This document shows, one piece after another, positions 24,639 through 33,329 of a stretch of 64,000 nt of DNA. The notes below the pieces were generated by a model, which saw only the letters and a program-made list of their open reading frames with translations, had not been told where the DNA came from and ran no database searches. This stretch comes from Delftia sp. PS-11. Its GTDB lineage: Bacteria; Pseudomonadota; Gammaproteobacteria; Burkholderiales; Burkholderiaceae_C. Where the stretch lies: positions 1 to 64,000 of the forward strand of contig NZ_JACSYA010000004.1 in the NCBI RefSeq assembly GCF_029870285.1, in the 5' to 3' direction. Each line of letters opens with the position of its first letter. Position 1 is the stretch's first letter. The position numbers were made by a program, and so were the translations under genes.

Positions 24639-25129
24639 GCCCGCGCATGAAGCCCCTGGCCGATGAGCAGATCGTGCGCCATCTGCGGCGCGCAGGCGCA
24701 GTGGCCGAGCGGGCCATGGCCATGGCCCGCCATCCGTTCGGCGCACTGCTGCTGGCGCCCGATGGCGAGACCGTGCTGGCCGAGCAGGGCAACATCGATA
24801 CCGTCAACCATGCCGAGTCCACGCTGGCGCGCACGGCGGCCGCCAATTACCCGGGCGCCTATCTGGCGCAGTGCACCCTGGTCACGACCTTCGAGCCCTG
24901 CGCCATGTGCGCGGGCACCATCTACTGGGCCGGCATCGGCCGTGTGCTCTATGGCGCTCAGGAGTCGCAGCTGCTGGCGCTGACCGGCAGCCACCCCGAG
25001 AACCCCACGCTGTCCCTGCCGTGCCGCGAGGTTTTCGCGCGGGGGCAGCGCGCAGTCGAGGTCATCGGACCCGTGGCCGCCGTATGCGACGACATGCTGG
25101 CGCCGCACCAGGGCTTCTGGCGGCGCTGA
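24635..25129 (+). CDS. Nucleoside/nucleobase deaminase (CMP/dCMP type), second copy
   Basis: 164 residues if the GTG that overlaps the permease stop (GTGA) is used; an ATG at 24647 would give 160. The zinc site is complete: His59 and Glu61 (VNHAESTL) and Cys89/Cys92 (TFEPCAMCAGTIYW). It is only moderately similar to the first deaminase (both have PFGALL and a GRVLYG-type end), which suggests different substrates or successive steps. It is the last gene of the operon and is convergent with the eptA-like gene. Confidence 0.85.
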   Translation: MSPRMKPLADEQIVRHLRRAGAVAERAMAMARHPFGALLLAPDGETVLAEQGNIDTVNHAESTLARTAAANYPGAYLAQCTLVTTFEPCAMCAGTIYWAGIGRVLYGAQESQLLALTGSHPENPTLSLPCREVFARGQRAVEVIGPVAAVCDDMLAPHQGFWRR

Positions 25130-25179
25130 TGCGGTGGTGTGGTGCGCGCCCTGCGCGCACCGTGCTCAGCGCGTGCCGT

Positions 25180-26922
25180 TCAGCTGCGGCACGCTGCCAG
25201 CGCATCCAGGGGCTTGTCGTAGGTGGGGCTGCGCACATCCAGCAGGCCCAGCACCGTGTGGTAGAGGTTGTCGTGCGACAGCGGCACGTCGAGCTGGCCG
25301 CGCACGCAGCGCTCGGACACGCCAGTGCGCTCGGCCAGGTTGCCCAGCCAGGCGACCATGGGGATGTGCTTTTGCTCATCGGGCGCCATGGCATAGGGCA
25401 TGCCGTGCAGGTAGATGCCCATCTCGCCCAGCGACTCGCCATGGTCTGACATGTAGATCATGCCGGTCTGGTAGTGCGACTGCTGGCCTGCGAGCCAGTC
25501 GATGGTCTTCGACAGGAAAAGATCGTTGTAGCGGATGGAGTTGTCATAGACGTTGACCACCTGCTCGCGCGTGCAGCTCGACAGCGCATTGGTCAGGCAC
25601 TCCGGCTGGAAGACCTTGGTCTCTGGCGTGGAGCGCTTGTAGTAGGCCGGACCATGGCTGCCCATCTCATGCATGACCAGCACCACGCCGCGTTCGCGGC
25701 GCTCGGCGGGCAGGGCAGCGATGCGTTCATCGATGCCGCTGAGCAGCATGCCGTCCAGGCATTCGCCATCGGGCGTGCACAGTGCCTTGCCGTCGGGCGT
25801 GCCGAGCCGGTCGGCCGTGCTGGCGTTGGGAATGCGGTCGCACACGCCCTTGCAGCCAGCCTGGTTGTCGATCCAGAGCACTGCCAGGCCGGCAGCGTGC
25901 AGCACATCCACAAGGTTGTCGTAATCGGCCTTGGCCTGGTAAAAGCCCGTGCGGCCCAGGTGGGAGAACATGCAGGGCACGGATTCGCGCGTGCTGGTGC
26001 CGCAGGAAGTCACATTGCGCCAGTTGAGCACCTGGCGCCTGGCCAGCTCAGGCGTGGTGTCGCGCTCGTAGCCATTCAGGCCCCAGTTGGCGGCGCGGGC
26101 CGTCTCGCCGACGACGATCACGAACAGCGGGGGCTTGCGCTCGGCGGCGTAGCTGGCGCCCAGCGCGGCGCCTGCCGTGATGCTGGTGAAGGGGCGCTTG
26201 GGCTGCAGCAGGGGCTTGAATGCCGCGTTCAGCGTGGACAGCACAGGGCTGACGGGGTTGAGCATGTGGCGCATCCAGAGGTTGTTGCGCACCACGGGGG
26301 CCAGGTCGCGGTAGGACACGAAGACCGCTGCCGCCACCAGCGCCACGGCCACGGCCAGCAGCGCCAGCATCCGGGCTGCGGCGTGCAGGAGGCTGCGCGC
26401 ACGCTGGATGCGCAGGCGCAGCAGCCAGGCCGTGGGCAGGCCCGCCACCAGCAGCAGCTGCAGCAGCAGCTTGGGGTTCAGCAGGTCGCTGCTCTCGCGC
26501 AGGTCGGTCTGCAGGATGTTGTGCACCATGCCGCTGTCCATCACGGTGCCATAGGCCACCATGAAGTACTGTGCGCTGGCGGCCACCAGCAGCAGTCCGA
26601 TCCACAGCGGCTTCATGCCGCGCGACCAGGCCGTGAACGAGAGCAGGGCCACGATGCCGCCAAAGCCCAGGGGCAGCAGGCGCAGCAGCAGCACGCCCAG
26701 GCTGCCGTCGTAGCCGTCCAGATGGGGCAGGCGCAGCCACAGCGCCCAGTTGGTGGTCAGCAGCAGCCACAGCGACAGCACGATCACCACAGCCTGCGGG
26801 GAGCGGGGCGCGCTCCATGCACGCCGCAGCGCCGCCAGGGGACCGGCGCTGGAGGCTTCTATCGAGGAGGTCCCGGCGCCTGATGGCCGGGAAGCGGAGG
26901 AAAAGGGCAGACGTTCCGACAT
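25180..26922 (-). CDS. eptA: Phosphoethanolamine--lipid A transferase, EptA/MCR-like
   Basis: 580 residues: about five N-terminal membrane helices (residues 44 to 205), then a periplasmic alkaline-phosphatase-like domain. Glu273 (VVGETAR) and nucleophile Thr311 in CGTSTRESVPCMFS match the known catalytic layout, and SDHGESLGE plus LHGMPYAMAP supply further zinc and substrate ligands. The family transfers phosphoethanolamine from phosphatidylethanolamine to lipid A and lowers polymyxin binding. Several paired Cys are conserved. The first 40 residues are an extra Ser-rich cytoplasmic tail. No two-component regulator adjoins it. Confidence 0.92.
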   Translation of the reverse strand: MSERLPFSSASRPSGAGTSSIEASSAGPLAALRRAWSAPRSPQAVVIVLSLWLLLTTNWALWLRLPHLDGYDGSLGVLLLRLLPLGFGGIVALLSFTAWSRGMKPLWIGLLLVAASAQYFMVAYGTVMDSGMVHNILQTDLRESSDLLNPKLLLQLLLVAGLPTAWLLRLRIQRARSLLHAAARMLALLAVAVALVAAAVFVSYRDLAPVVRNNLWMRHMLNPVSPVLSTLNAAFKPLLQPKRPFTSITAGAALGASYAAERKPPLFVIVVGETARAANWGLNGYERDTTPELARRQVLNWRNVTSCGTSTRESVPCMFSHLGRTGFYQAKADYDNLVDVLHAAGLAVLWIDNQAGCKGVCDRIPNASTADRLGTPDGKALCTPDGECLDGMLLSGIDERIAALPAERRERGVVLVMHEMGSHGPAYYKRSTPETKVFQPECLTNALSSCTREQVVNVYDNSIRYNDLFLSKTIDWLAGQQSHYQTGMIYMSDHGESLGEMGIYLHGMPYAMAPDEQKHIPMVAWLGNLAERTGVSERCVRGQLDVPLSHDNLYHTVLGLLDVRSPTYDKPLDALAACRS

Positions 26923-26968
26923 TGCACGAGCTTAGAGGCCGCAGCTTAAGAATGGCTGAATCCCGTAT

Positions 26969-28231
26969 TCAGCGGGAGCCCATCTGCAGTGCGCCCTGCG
27001 CTGTGGGCTCCTGCCCGGTTGCGCAGCCGGGCGGCAGCGGCGCATCGGCGGGCATGTAGGCGCACAGCCGCGCAGTGCGCTGCGGCGCTGGCAGCGCCGC
27101 CCATTCGCGAACGGCGGAATAAAAGCGCGGCCAGGCCTGCGTGTCGCTGCCATCGGCACTGCGCTGCACCTCGTGCCACAGCGCAGTGAAGGCGCCAACC
27201 CAGTCGTCATAGGCTGCCATTGCGCCAAAGCTGGCATTGTTGGCCTGGGCCACCCACTGGTCCATCCGAGCCTGCTGTGCGGCATGGCGCTGGCGCTGGG
27301 CTTCGGTGGCCAGCAGAGGTGCATCCTGGGCCTGCCACTGGTCGCGCAATGCCGCGTAATCGCTGCGGAACTTCCCATAGATGGCGGCCTTGGCCGGCTC
27401 CAGGGGCGCAGCGCCGGCAGGCTCCCGGCTCCGGCTCTGGTAGAGCTGCTGCAGCGCCTGCCGGGTATGGCTGGTCAGCGCGCGCCATTGCGCACGGCGC
27501 GTCTGGCCCGCTTCCCAGCGCGCCCTGGCCTGGGCGCTGGCCTCTGCTGCCAGCCACTGGCCGGTGCCCAGCCGCTCCACGGCCGTGGCGAAAGACTCAT
27601 TGAAGGCTGTGTCGCCGGCCAGATAGACCACCTGGTGGGCCAGCTCGTGAAACAGCAGGCCCGCCAGCTCGGCCTCGTTCCAGTCGATGAAGGTGTTGAG
27701 CAGCGGATCACCGCCCAGCCAGTTCAGATAGCCCAGTGTCGAGTAGGCGGGCACGCCGTAGACGCTGCTCTCCAGCCCCTGGCCTGCCAGCAGCCCGGCC
27801 TGCCGCCGGGCATCGGCCTCGTCGAAATAGCCCCGGTAGCCCACGCAGCCAGCTATGGGAAAACACCAACTGCGCAGCTCCAGGCTGTCAGGCGGCGCCG
27901 CCACCACGTTCCATACCGCGAAAGGCCGCCCCAGGTCGGCGTAACGGTGGTAGCTGGCGTTGTCTGGCAGGCCCAGTGCGCTGCTGGCGAAGGCGCGCAT
28001 GCGCTGGACCTCCTGCAGGCGCTGGCGCAGGCTTGCGGGCAGTTGCTCGTCCTGCAGCCAATCGGCAATGGGCCGGCTGGCCTGCAACAACTGCACCTGG
28101 CCGCGCAGGCTCTGCCAGTAATAGCCCATGCCCGAGCTGCCGCCCGTGGCCGCGCAGCCCGCCAGACACAGGCACAAGCCCGCCAAAAACGCCAAGCCCG
28201 CGCGGCTGACTACACTCGGACTTTTACGCAC
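26969..28231 (-). CDS. Lipoprotein aminopeptidase (PF10023 type)
   Basis: 420 residues from a GTG start with a perfect AAGGAGG site. The signal peptide ends in a lipobox (LAGC, Cys26), so the protein is probably membrane-anchored. The zinc motif HELAHQ lies in the LAGLLFHELAHQVVYLAGDTAFNESFATAVE block, with Glu in NESFA as third ligand. This is the signature of the Aminopep (DUF2265) family. WNVVAAPPDSLELRSWCFPIAGCVGYRGYF is also conserved. The start codon is only 21 bases from the divergent start of the next gene. Confidence 0.88.
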   Translation of the reverse strand: MRKSPSVVSRAGLAFLAGLCLCLAGCAATGGSSGMGYYWQSLRGQVQLLQASRPIADWLQDEQLPASLRQRLQEVQRMRAFASSALGLPDNASYHRYADLGRPFAVWNVVAAPPDSLELRSWCFPIAGCVGYRGYFDEADARRQAGLLAGQGLESSVYGVPAYSTLGYLNWLGGDPLLNTFIDWNEAELAGLLFHELAHQVVYLAGDTAFNESFATAVERLGTGQWLAAEASAQARARWEAGQTRRAQWRALTSHTRQALQQLYQSRSREPAGAAPLEPAKAAIYGKFRSDYAALRDQWQAQDAPLLATEAQRQRHAAQQARMDQWVAQANNASFGAMAAYDDWVGAFTALWHEVQRSADGSDTQAWPRFYSAVREWAALPAPQRTARLCAYMPADAPLPPGCATGQEPTAQGALQMGSR

Positions 28232-28252
28232 CCGGGCCTCCTTGCTGTTTCC

Positions 28253-28861
28253 ATGGACTTCTTCACGCTGGCGATCATTGTCTTCATCGCAATCTACCTT
28301 CTCAAGACGCAGCAGCAGCGTCGGCATACCCTGCTGCTGGCCCAGTACCTGGGACGCTTTCAGATCGAGAAACTGATGGGCGGCCTGATCGAGGGCTACA
28401 TGCGCGCCCTTGGCGAGGCCGATGCGCAGCGCCGCGCCCAGGTCTGGACGGTGCTGGACAACACCGAAACCAGCCTGAGCGAGCAGCTGCAGCGCTTTGC
28501 CCGGGAGTTTGCAGCAGCCGAGCCCGAGATGACGCGCGTGAGCACGCTGCCCCTGGCCCTGCCATACCTGGACCGGCTGTTTCCCCAGTCCGGCTTCGAC
28601 ATGCGCGAGGCCATGCAGCTGCATGCGCGCGCCATCGCGGCGGTGCGCGTCAGCGAAAGCGCCAGCGATGATGAACGCCGTGATCGCGCCTTCACGATGA
28701 CGGCCGAGCTGCTGCTCATGCAGTACACCTGCCACTGGTATTGCAAGTCGCGCGCGGTGGCATCGGTGCGGCTGGTGGCGCGCCACAAGACACCCTACGA
28801 GCAGGTGCTCGCTTCGGTGGCGCCGCAGACGCGGCAGGCTTATCTGCAGATGATTTCCTGA
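28253..28861 (+). CDS. Membrane-anchored protein of unknown function
   Basis: 202 residues: one N-terminal membrane helix (FFTLAIIVFIAIYLL) and then a mostly helical cytoplasmic part without a family I recognise (GGLIEGYMRALGEADAQRRAQVWTVLDNTETSLSEQLQRFARE). It is divergent from the lipoprotein gene with 21 bases between start codons, so each promoter must lie inside the other gene. Confidence 0.75.
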   Translation: MDFFTLAIIVFIAIYLLKTQQQRRHTLLLAQYLGRFQIEKLMGGLIEGYMRALGEADAQRRAQVWTVLDNTETSLSEQLQRFAREFAAAEPEMTRVSTLPLALPYLDRLFPQSGFDMREAMQLHARAIAAVRVSESASDDERRDRAFTMTAELLLMQYTCHWYCKSRAVASVRLVARHKTPYEQVLASVAPQTRQAYLQMIS

Positions 28862-28898
28862 ACGCTGCCGGCCCTGCCTGCGGTTGACGCAGTGCAAG

Positions 28899-30185
28899 AT
28901 GCTGTCAAAAATGGACGGCATGTCACAGCTGCTCAGTTCCATCGAGGCGCGGCTGGCGTCTCTGCCCATTGCCCTTGCCGTGGTCCTGCCTTGCGGCCAG
29001 CGCGCCGGACCGGTTGATGCGCGTGTCGTGCTGCATTTCCAGAACATGGCGGCCCTTGCCAGCCTGGCTGCAGGTCAGATCGGTGCGCTGGGCACGGCCA
29101 TCGTCGAAGGCCAGATCGGCGTCGAAGGCCGCATGCGCGATGTCATGGCGGCGGCGGCCAGCCTGCTGCAGGCCGACCCGGTGCGCGGCACCTCGGGCTG
29201 GTGGGTGCAGGCCATGGCCCGCATGCGCTCCATGGCGGCCCACACCCTGGTGCGCGATGCCCGGCAGGTGCAGTTCCACTACGACATCTCCGACGATTTC
29301 TACGGCCTGTGGCTGGACCCCCGGCGGGTCTATTCCTGCGCCTATTTCCGCGAGGCGCAGATGACGCTGGCCCAGGCCCAGGAGGCCAAGCTGGACCATA
29401 TCTGCCGCAAGCTGGGCCTGCGGCCCGGCGAGCGCCTGCTGGACATCGGCGCGGGCTGGGGCGCCCTGCTGCTGTGGGCGGCCGAGCACTATGGCGTCAC
29501 GGCCACGGGTATCACGCTGTCGCACAACCAGCACCGCCATGTGCAGCAGCTGATCGCCGGGCGCGGGCTGCAGGGGCGCGTCGAGATGCAGCTGCTCGAC
29601 TACCGGCAACTGTCTGCGCAGCAGCCCTTCGACAAAATCGCCTCGGTCGGCATGTTCGAGCATGTGGGGCAGGCCATGCTGCCCGGGTATTTCGAGGCCG
29701 TGCGCCGGCTGCTGCGCCCAGGGGGCATGGCGCTGATCCATGGCATCACAGCGGGCGGGGTGGACAATACCCAGGTAGGTGCGGGCATGGGCGAGTTCAT
29801 CGACCGCTACATTTTCCCGGGCGGCGAGCTGATGCATGTGAGCCGCGTGCTGCACGACATGGGCCAAAGCGGGCTGGAGATGGTGGACACCGAGAACCTG
29901 CGCCCCCACTACGCGCGCACGCTGTGGCACTGGTCCGATGCGCTGGAGGCGCAACTGCCCGAGGCCGGTCGCATCCTGCAGCAGCATCTGGATGCCGAAG
30001 GCGCCGCCAAGGTGCTGCGGGCCTACCGCCTCTATCTGGCCGGCTGCGCCATGGGGTTCGAGCGCGGCTGGGTCGCACTGCACCAGATGCTGTGCATCCA
30101 TCCTGACGGGCAGGTGCGCGGCGATGAGCCTCTGCCGGGCGCCCAGTCCGGCTATGCTTTCCATCGCGGCTACATGTACAGCTGA
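28899..30185 (+). CDS. SAM-dependent methyltransferase, cyclopropane-fatty-acid synthase type
   Basis: About 428 residues. After a poorly conserved N-terminal domain come the CFA synthase features: VQFHYDISDDFYGLWLDPRRVYSCAYF, the SAM-binding LLDIGAGWGALLLWAAEHYGV, GITLSHNQ, VGMFEHVGQAMLPGYFEAVRRLLRPGG, and FIDRYIFPGGEL. The family methylates or cyclopropanates unsaturated acyl chains of membrane phospholipids. Several in-frame ATGs (28899, 28911, 28920) compete and no ribosome site decides. Confidence 0.88.
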   Translation: MLSKMDGMSQLLSSIEARLASLPIALAVVLPCGQRAGPVDARVVLHFQNMAALASLAAGQIGALGTAIVEGQIGVEGRMRDVMAAAASLLQADPVRGTSGWWVQAMARMRSMAAHTLVRDARQVQFHYDISDDFYGLWLDPRRVYSCAYFREAQMTLAQAQEAKLDHICRKLGLRPGERLLDIGAGWGALLLWAAEHYGVTATGITLSHNQHRHVQQLIAGRGLQGRVEMQLLDYRQLSAQQPFDKIASVGMFEHVGQAMLPGYFEAVRRLLRPGGMALIHGITAGGVDNTQVGAGMGEFIDRYIFPGGELMHVSRVLHDMGQSGLEMVDTENLRPHYARTLWHWSDALEAQLPEAGRILQQHLDAEGAAKVLRAYRLYLAGCAMGFERGWVALHQMLCIHPDGQVRGDEPLPGAQSGYAFHRGYMYS

Positions 30186-30229
30186 AGCGGGCTCCCATGT
30201 CCGCAGGATCAAGCAATCAAAGGATGGTC

Positions 30230-30556
30230 ATGCTCTACAAATTCAAGTCCCGCGCAACGGCGGATCTCATCATGCTCGAATCCAACGGGCGCCAGGTGCT
30301 GCAGATCGTAGGCAAGGAGCCCGGCGGGCACGGCATCATCACCGCGCAGCAGATTCCCGCCGCCATCGCCGCGCTGGAAGCGGCTGTCGCCGAAGATGAG
30401 GCACGGCGCCGGGCCCTGGCCGAGGAGCAGGCGCAGGAGGGCGCCCCAGATGACGAGGCCGCTGTCACCAGCAGCGTGACCCTGCGCCAGCGCGTGGTGC
30501 CGATGATCGAGATGCTGCGCCGCAGCGCAGCCGAAGAGCACGATGTGATCTGGTAG
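30230..30556 (+). CDS. DUF1840 family protein
   Basis: 108 residues beginning MLYKFKSRATADLIMLESNGRQVLQIVGKEPGGHGII and ending VTLRQRVVPMIEMLRRSAAEEHDVIW, the typical DUF1840 sequence of betaproteobacteria. The AAAGGA site favours the ATG at 30230 over one six bases earlier. Function is unknown. It follows the CFA-like gene and is closed by a terminator. Confidence 0.85.
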   Translation: MLYKFKSRATADLIMLESNGRQVLQIVGKEPGGHGIITAQQIPAAIAALEAAVAEDEARRRALAEEQAQEGAPDDEAAVTSSVTLRQRVVPMIEMLRRSAAEEHDVIW

Positions 30557-30574
30557 GCCGGCTGCGCAAAAGAA

Positions 30575-30600
30575 AAGGCCCGCCGGCAACGGCGGGCCTT
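30575..30600. terminator. Bidirectional intrinsic terminator
   Basis: A perfect 11 bp stem (AAGGCCCGCCG and CGGCGGGCCTT) with loop GCAA lies between the convergent DUF1840 and Bug-receptor genes. A-rich sequence on the left serves as a U tract for the minus strand. Confidence 0.75.
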
Positions 30601-30635
30601 GTGGCAGGCTGCCGCCTGAGGCGGCAGGCCCGGGC

Positions 30636-31625
30636 TCAGTCGGCGTAGGTGCCGGCGGCCTTGATGACCTTGCCCCACTTCTCGATTTCGGCCTGCACGA
30701 ACTTCTTGTGGCCTTCGGGTTCGGTGCGCGCATCGCTGGCGATCACGGCGCCCAGGGCTTCCTGGCGCTTGATGAACTCGGGGTCCTTGAGCGCAGCCTT
30801 CATGGCCGTGTTGATCTTCTTGACGATGTCGGCCGGCGTGCCCTTGGGCGCATACAGGCCGTGCCAGATCGTGACCTGGAAGTCGGCAACGCCCAATTCG
30901 GCCAGTGTCGGCAGGTCCTTGAGCGCGGGCGTGGTCAGGCGCTTGGGCGTGGTCACGGCATAGGCCTGGACCTTCTTGGCCGTGATCTGGCCCGTGGTGT
31001 TGGTGGTCTGGTCGCACAGCAGATCGACCTGGTTGCCGATCAGGTCGGCGATGGCGGGGGCCGCGCCCTTGTAGGGCACGGGCGTCATCTCGGTCTTCAT
31101 GGCCGACTGCAGCATCAGGCCGCACAGGTGCGAGGCGGAGCCGATGCCGGCATTGGCCAGGTTGACCTTGCCCTGGTTCTTGGAGATCCAGTCCTTGACC
31201 TCGGCAAAGTTCTTGGCCGGCAGGCCGGGGCGGCCGACCAGGGTCATAGGCACGTCGTTGATGATGCCCGCATATTCGAAGTCGTTGAGCACATTGAACG
31301 ACAGCTTGCGGTACAGCGACGGAATCGTGGACATGCCGATGTGGTTGAGCAGCAGCGTGTAGCCGTCGGGCCGTGCGCGCGCGGCCTTGGCCGTGCCGAT
31401 GGTGCTGCCGGCGCCGTCGGCGTTGTCCACCACGATGGTGGCATTGTTCAACTGCTTGCGCATCGACTCAGCCAGATCGCGCGCCACCTTGTCAGTGGGG
31501 CCACCTGCGGTGAAAGGCACGATGAGGGTGATCGTCTTGCCGGCGGCAGGGTAGTCCTGTGCGAAGGCTCCGGCAGCTGCACCGGCGGCCAGCGCGATGG
31601 CGGCGATTTTGAACAATGCTTTCAT
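30636..31625 (-). CDS. Bug-family tripartite tricarboxylate receptor
   Basis: 329 residues with a Sec signal (KALFKIAAIALAAGAAAGAFAQ). Bug motifs: ITLIVPFTAGGPTDKVARDLAESM, NADGAGSTIGTAKAARARPDGYTLLLNHIGM, PYKGAAPAIADLIGNQVDLLCDQ, and LPTLAELGV. It is a periplasmic carboxylate receptor without adjacent TctAB genes. CCAGGAGAC provides a good ribosome site. A strong stem-loop lies in the leader 40-65 bases upstream of the start. Confidence 0.92.
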   Translation of the reverse strand: MKALFKIAAIALAAGAAAGAFAQDYPAAGKTITLIVPFTAGGPTDKVARDLAESMRKQLNNATIVVDNADGAGSTIGTAKAARARPDGYTLLLNHIGMSTIPSLYRKLSFNVLNDFEYAGIINDVPMTLVGRPGLPAKNFAEVKDWISKNQGKVNLANAGIGSASHLCGLMLQSAMKTEMTPVPYKGAAPAIADLIGNQVDLLCDQTTNTTGQITAKKVQAYAVTTPKRLTTPALKDLPTLAELGVADFQVTIWHGLYAPKGTPADIVKKINTAMKAALKDPEFIKRQEALGAVIASDARTEPEGHKKFVQAEIEKWGKVIKAAGTYAD

Positions 31626-31662
31626 GGTGTCTCCTGGTAAGTGGCGGTCAATGATAGGGGGG

Positions 31663-31689
31663 GCGCATTGGCCGCCTGGGCCAATGCGC
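31663..31689. other. Stem-loop in the 5-prime leader of the Bug receptor gene
   Basis: GCGCATTGGCC and GGCCAATGCGC form a perfect 11 bp stem around 5 bases. On the minus strand the T-rich run precedes rather than follows the stem, so it is not a standard terminator for that strand. Its position just before the ribosome site suggests mRNA stability or leader control. The remaining sequence to 31888 is AT-rich promoter-like DNA. Confidence 0.5.
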
Positions 31690-31888
31690 AAGAAAAAACC
31701 GCACACACGAGGCGACGGATTTTAAGAATTGTTTTTATTGCTTCGCAGCATATTCCCTTGCCGTTGATCTAGTGCAAACCCTTGAAGCCTTGACAGAAAA
31801 TGATTATTCAGCTTCATCGGCGCTATTCACAATTCCGTCGCGCAGCGCAATGGGCGCTCCTTTGAATGAGCACCCCGTGCGCTGGCGC

Positions 31889-33136
31889 CTACTGGTAAGA
31901 CCGGGCGTCTTCAATGACCTTGCCATCATTGGGCAAAGTGCCTGGCATGACCATTTGCACATCGCCGCGCAGCTTGGTGACTTCGCGCACGGCATCCGAC
32001 AGCTGCTGGGCCAGGCCCGGTGAAGTCTCGCGCGTCTCCACGAGCAGCTGCATCTGGTCGTTGGCCATTTCGCCCGACACCACGAGCCTGGCGCGGCCCA
32101 CCTGGGGGAAGCGGCGCACGACCTCGGCGATCTGGCCCGGGTGCACGAACATGCCGCGCACCTTGGTGGTCTGGTCGGCGCGTCCCATCCAGCCCTTGAT
32201 GCGCACATTGGTGCGGCCCGTGGGGCAATGGCCTGGCAGCACAGCCGACAGGTCGCCCGTGCCGAAGCGCACCAGCGGATAGTCCGGGTTGAGCGTGGTG
32301 ACCACCAGCTCGCCGACCTCGCCGGGCGCCACCGGATCGCCCGTGCCGGGGCGCACGATCTCGACGATCACCTGCTCGTCCAGCACCAGGCCCTCGCGGG
32401 CCTCGGTTTCATAGGCGATCAGGCCCAGATCGGCCGTGGCATAGCACTGGTAGCCGGCGATGCCGCGTTCGGCCAGCCAGTCGCGCAGCGAGGGCGGAAA
32501 GGCCTCGCCCGACACCATGGCCTTGGTCACGGAGGCGATGGGCAGGCCCATCTCGATGGATTTCTCCACAATGATCTTCAGAAAGCTGGGCGTGCCCACA
32601 TAGCCCGCAGGCCGCAGATCGGCCATGGCCTGCACCTGCTGCTCGGTCTGGCCCGTGCCGCCGGGAAAGACCGTGCAGCCCAGCGCATGGGCGCCGCTTT
32701 CCATCATCGAGCCCGCTGGCACGAAGTGGTAGCTGAAGCAGTTGTGCACCAGCTCGCCCGCCCGAAAGCCCGAGGCATACAGCGCACGCGCCATGCGCCA
32801 GTAGTCGGGGCGGCGGCTTTCGGGTTCGTAGATGGGACCGGGGCTGCCGAACAGCCGGGGCATGTCATGGCCCGGCGCAATCGCGTTGAAGCCGCCAAAA
32901 ATCTGTGCGGGCCGCTGCGCAGCCTGGCGCTGCAGCAGCTCGTACTTGCGTGTCACTGGCAGCCGGGCCAGCGCCTCGCGGCCGGTGACCTGCGCGGCAT
33001 CGACGCCGCCCAGAATCTCGGCGAAGGCGGCCGAATGCTGCTGTGCATGCGCGATCTGCCGGGGCAGCGCGGCCATCAGCGCCGCTTCGCGTTCATCAGG
33101 GGTGCGCGTCTCCAGCGCGTCGTAGAAGGCACTCAT
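31889..33136 (-). CDS. AMP-binding ligase, phenylacetate-CoA ligase (PaaK) type
   Basis: 415 residues. PaaK-like layout: LPVTRKYELLQRQ, GGFNAIAPGHDMPRLFGSPGPIYEP, GGTGQTEQQVQAMADLRPAGYVGTPSFLKIIVEKS, SGEAFPPSLRDWLAERG, YATADLGLIAYE, and LVRFGTGDLSAV followed by KVRGMFVHPGQIAEV. Such enzymes activate aryl or arylacetic acids with CoA. It ends the liv cluster transcript on the minus strand, 192 bases after livF. The transporter neighbourhood suggests that the imported acid is activated here. Confidence 0.87.
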   Translation of the reverse strand: MSAFYDALETRTPDEREAALMAALPRQIAHAQQHSAAFAEILGGVDAAQVTGREALARLPVTRKYELLQRQAAQRPAQIFGGFNAIAPGHDMPRLFGSPGPIYEPESRRPDYWRMARALYASGFRAGELVHNCFSYHFVPAGSMMESGAHALGCTVFPGGTGQTEQQVQAMADLRPAGYVGTPSFLKIIVEKSIEMGLPIASVTKAMVSGEAFPPSLRDWLAERGIAGYQCYATADLGLIAYETEAREGLVLDEQVIVEIVRPGTGDPVAPGEVGELVVTTLNPDYPLVRFGTGDLSAVLPGHCPTGRTNVRIKGWMGRADQTTKVRGMFVHPGQIAEVVRRFPQVGRARLVVSGEMANDQMQLLVETRETSPGLAQQLSDAVREVTKLRGDVQMVMPGTLPNDGKVIEDARSYQ

Positions 33137-33245
33137 GGCTAGTCCTGTAGGTGGAAAGGGCAGATGGAGTCCGGCCAGTGGTGAAAGAAAGATTCCAACA
33201 ATCCTTGTGCCGCCCCTTGCCCGCGAAACCGGCGCGGCCCAACCC

Positions 33246-33329
33246 CAGGGACACCGAGGAAGGGCCGCCCCGCACCGAGGGTGTCGTCCCCCTTTCAGGG
33301 GGAAGGCGCGAAGCGACTCAGGGGGTATT
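33246..33329. repeat. Intergenic hairpin repeat, copy A (after livF)
   Basis: It contains CAGGGACACCGAGGAAGGGC, CACCGAGGGTGTCGTC, a perfect hairpin (TCCCCCT, loop TTC, AGGGGGA) and GGCGCGAAGCGACTCAGG. On the minus strand it begins exactly at the livF stop codon. A nearly identical copy follows livM and a degenerate one follows the binding-protein gene. 33137-33245 otherwise shows no feature. Confidence 0.75.

Noticed and set aside
26932..27378. Short minus-strand frames overlapping the end of the lipoprotein aminopeptidase
   Set aside because: Shadows in other frames of a well-supported gene.
28231..29047. N-terminal extension of the lipoprotein aminopeptidase to a 692-codon frame
   Set aside because: The GTG at 28231 has a perfect ribosome site and a lipoprotein signal directly behind it. 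The upstream part is antisense to two plus-strand genes.
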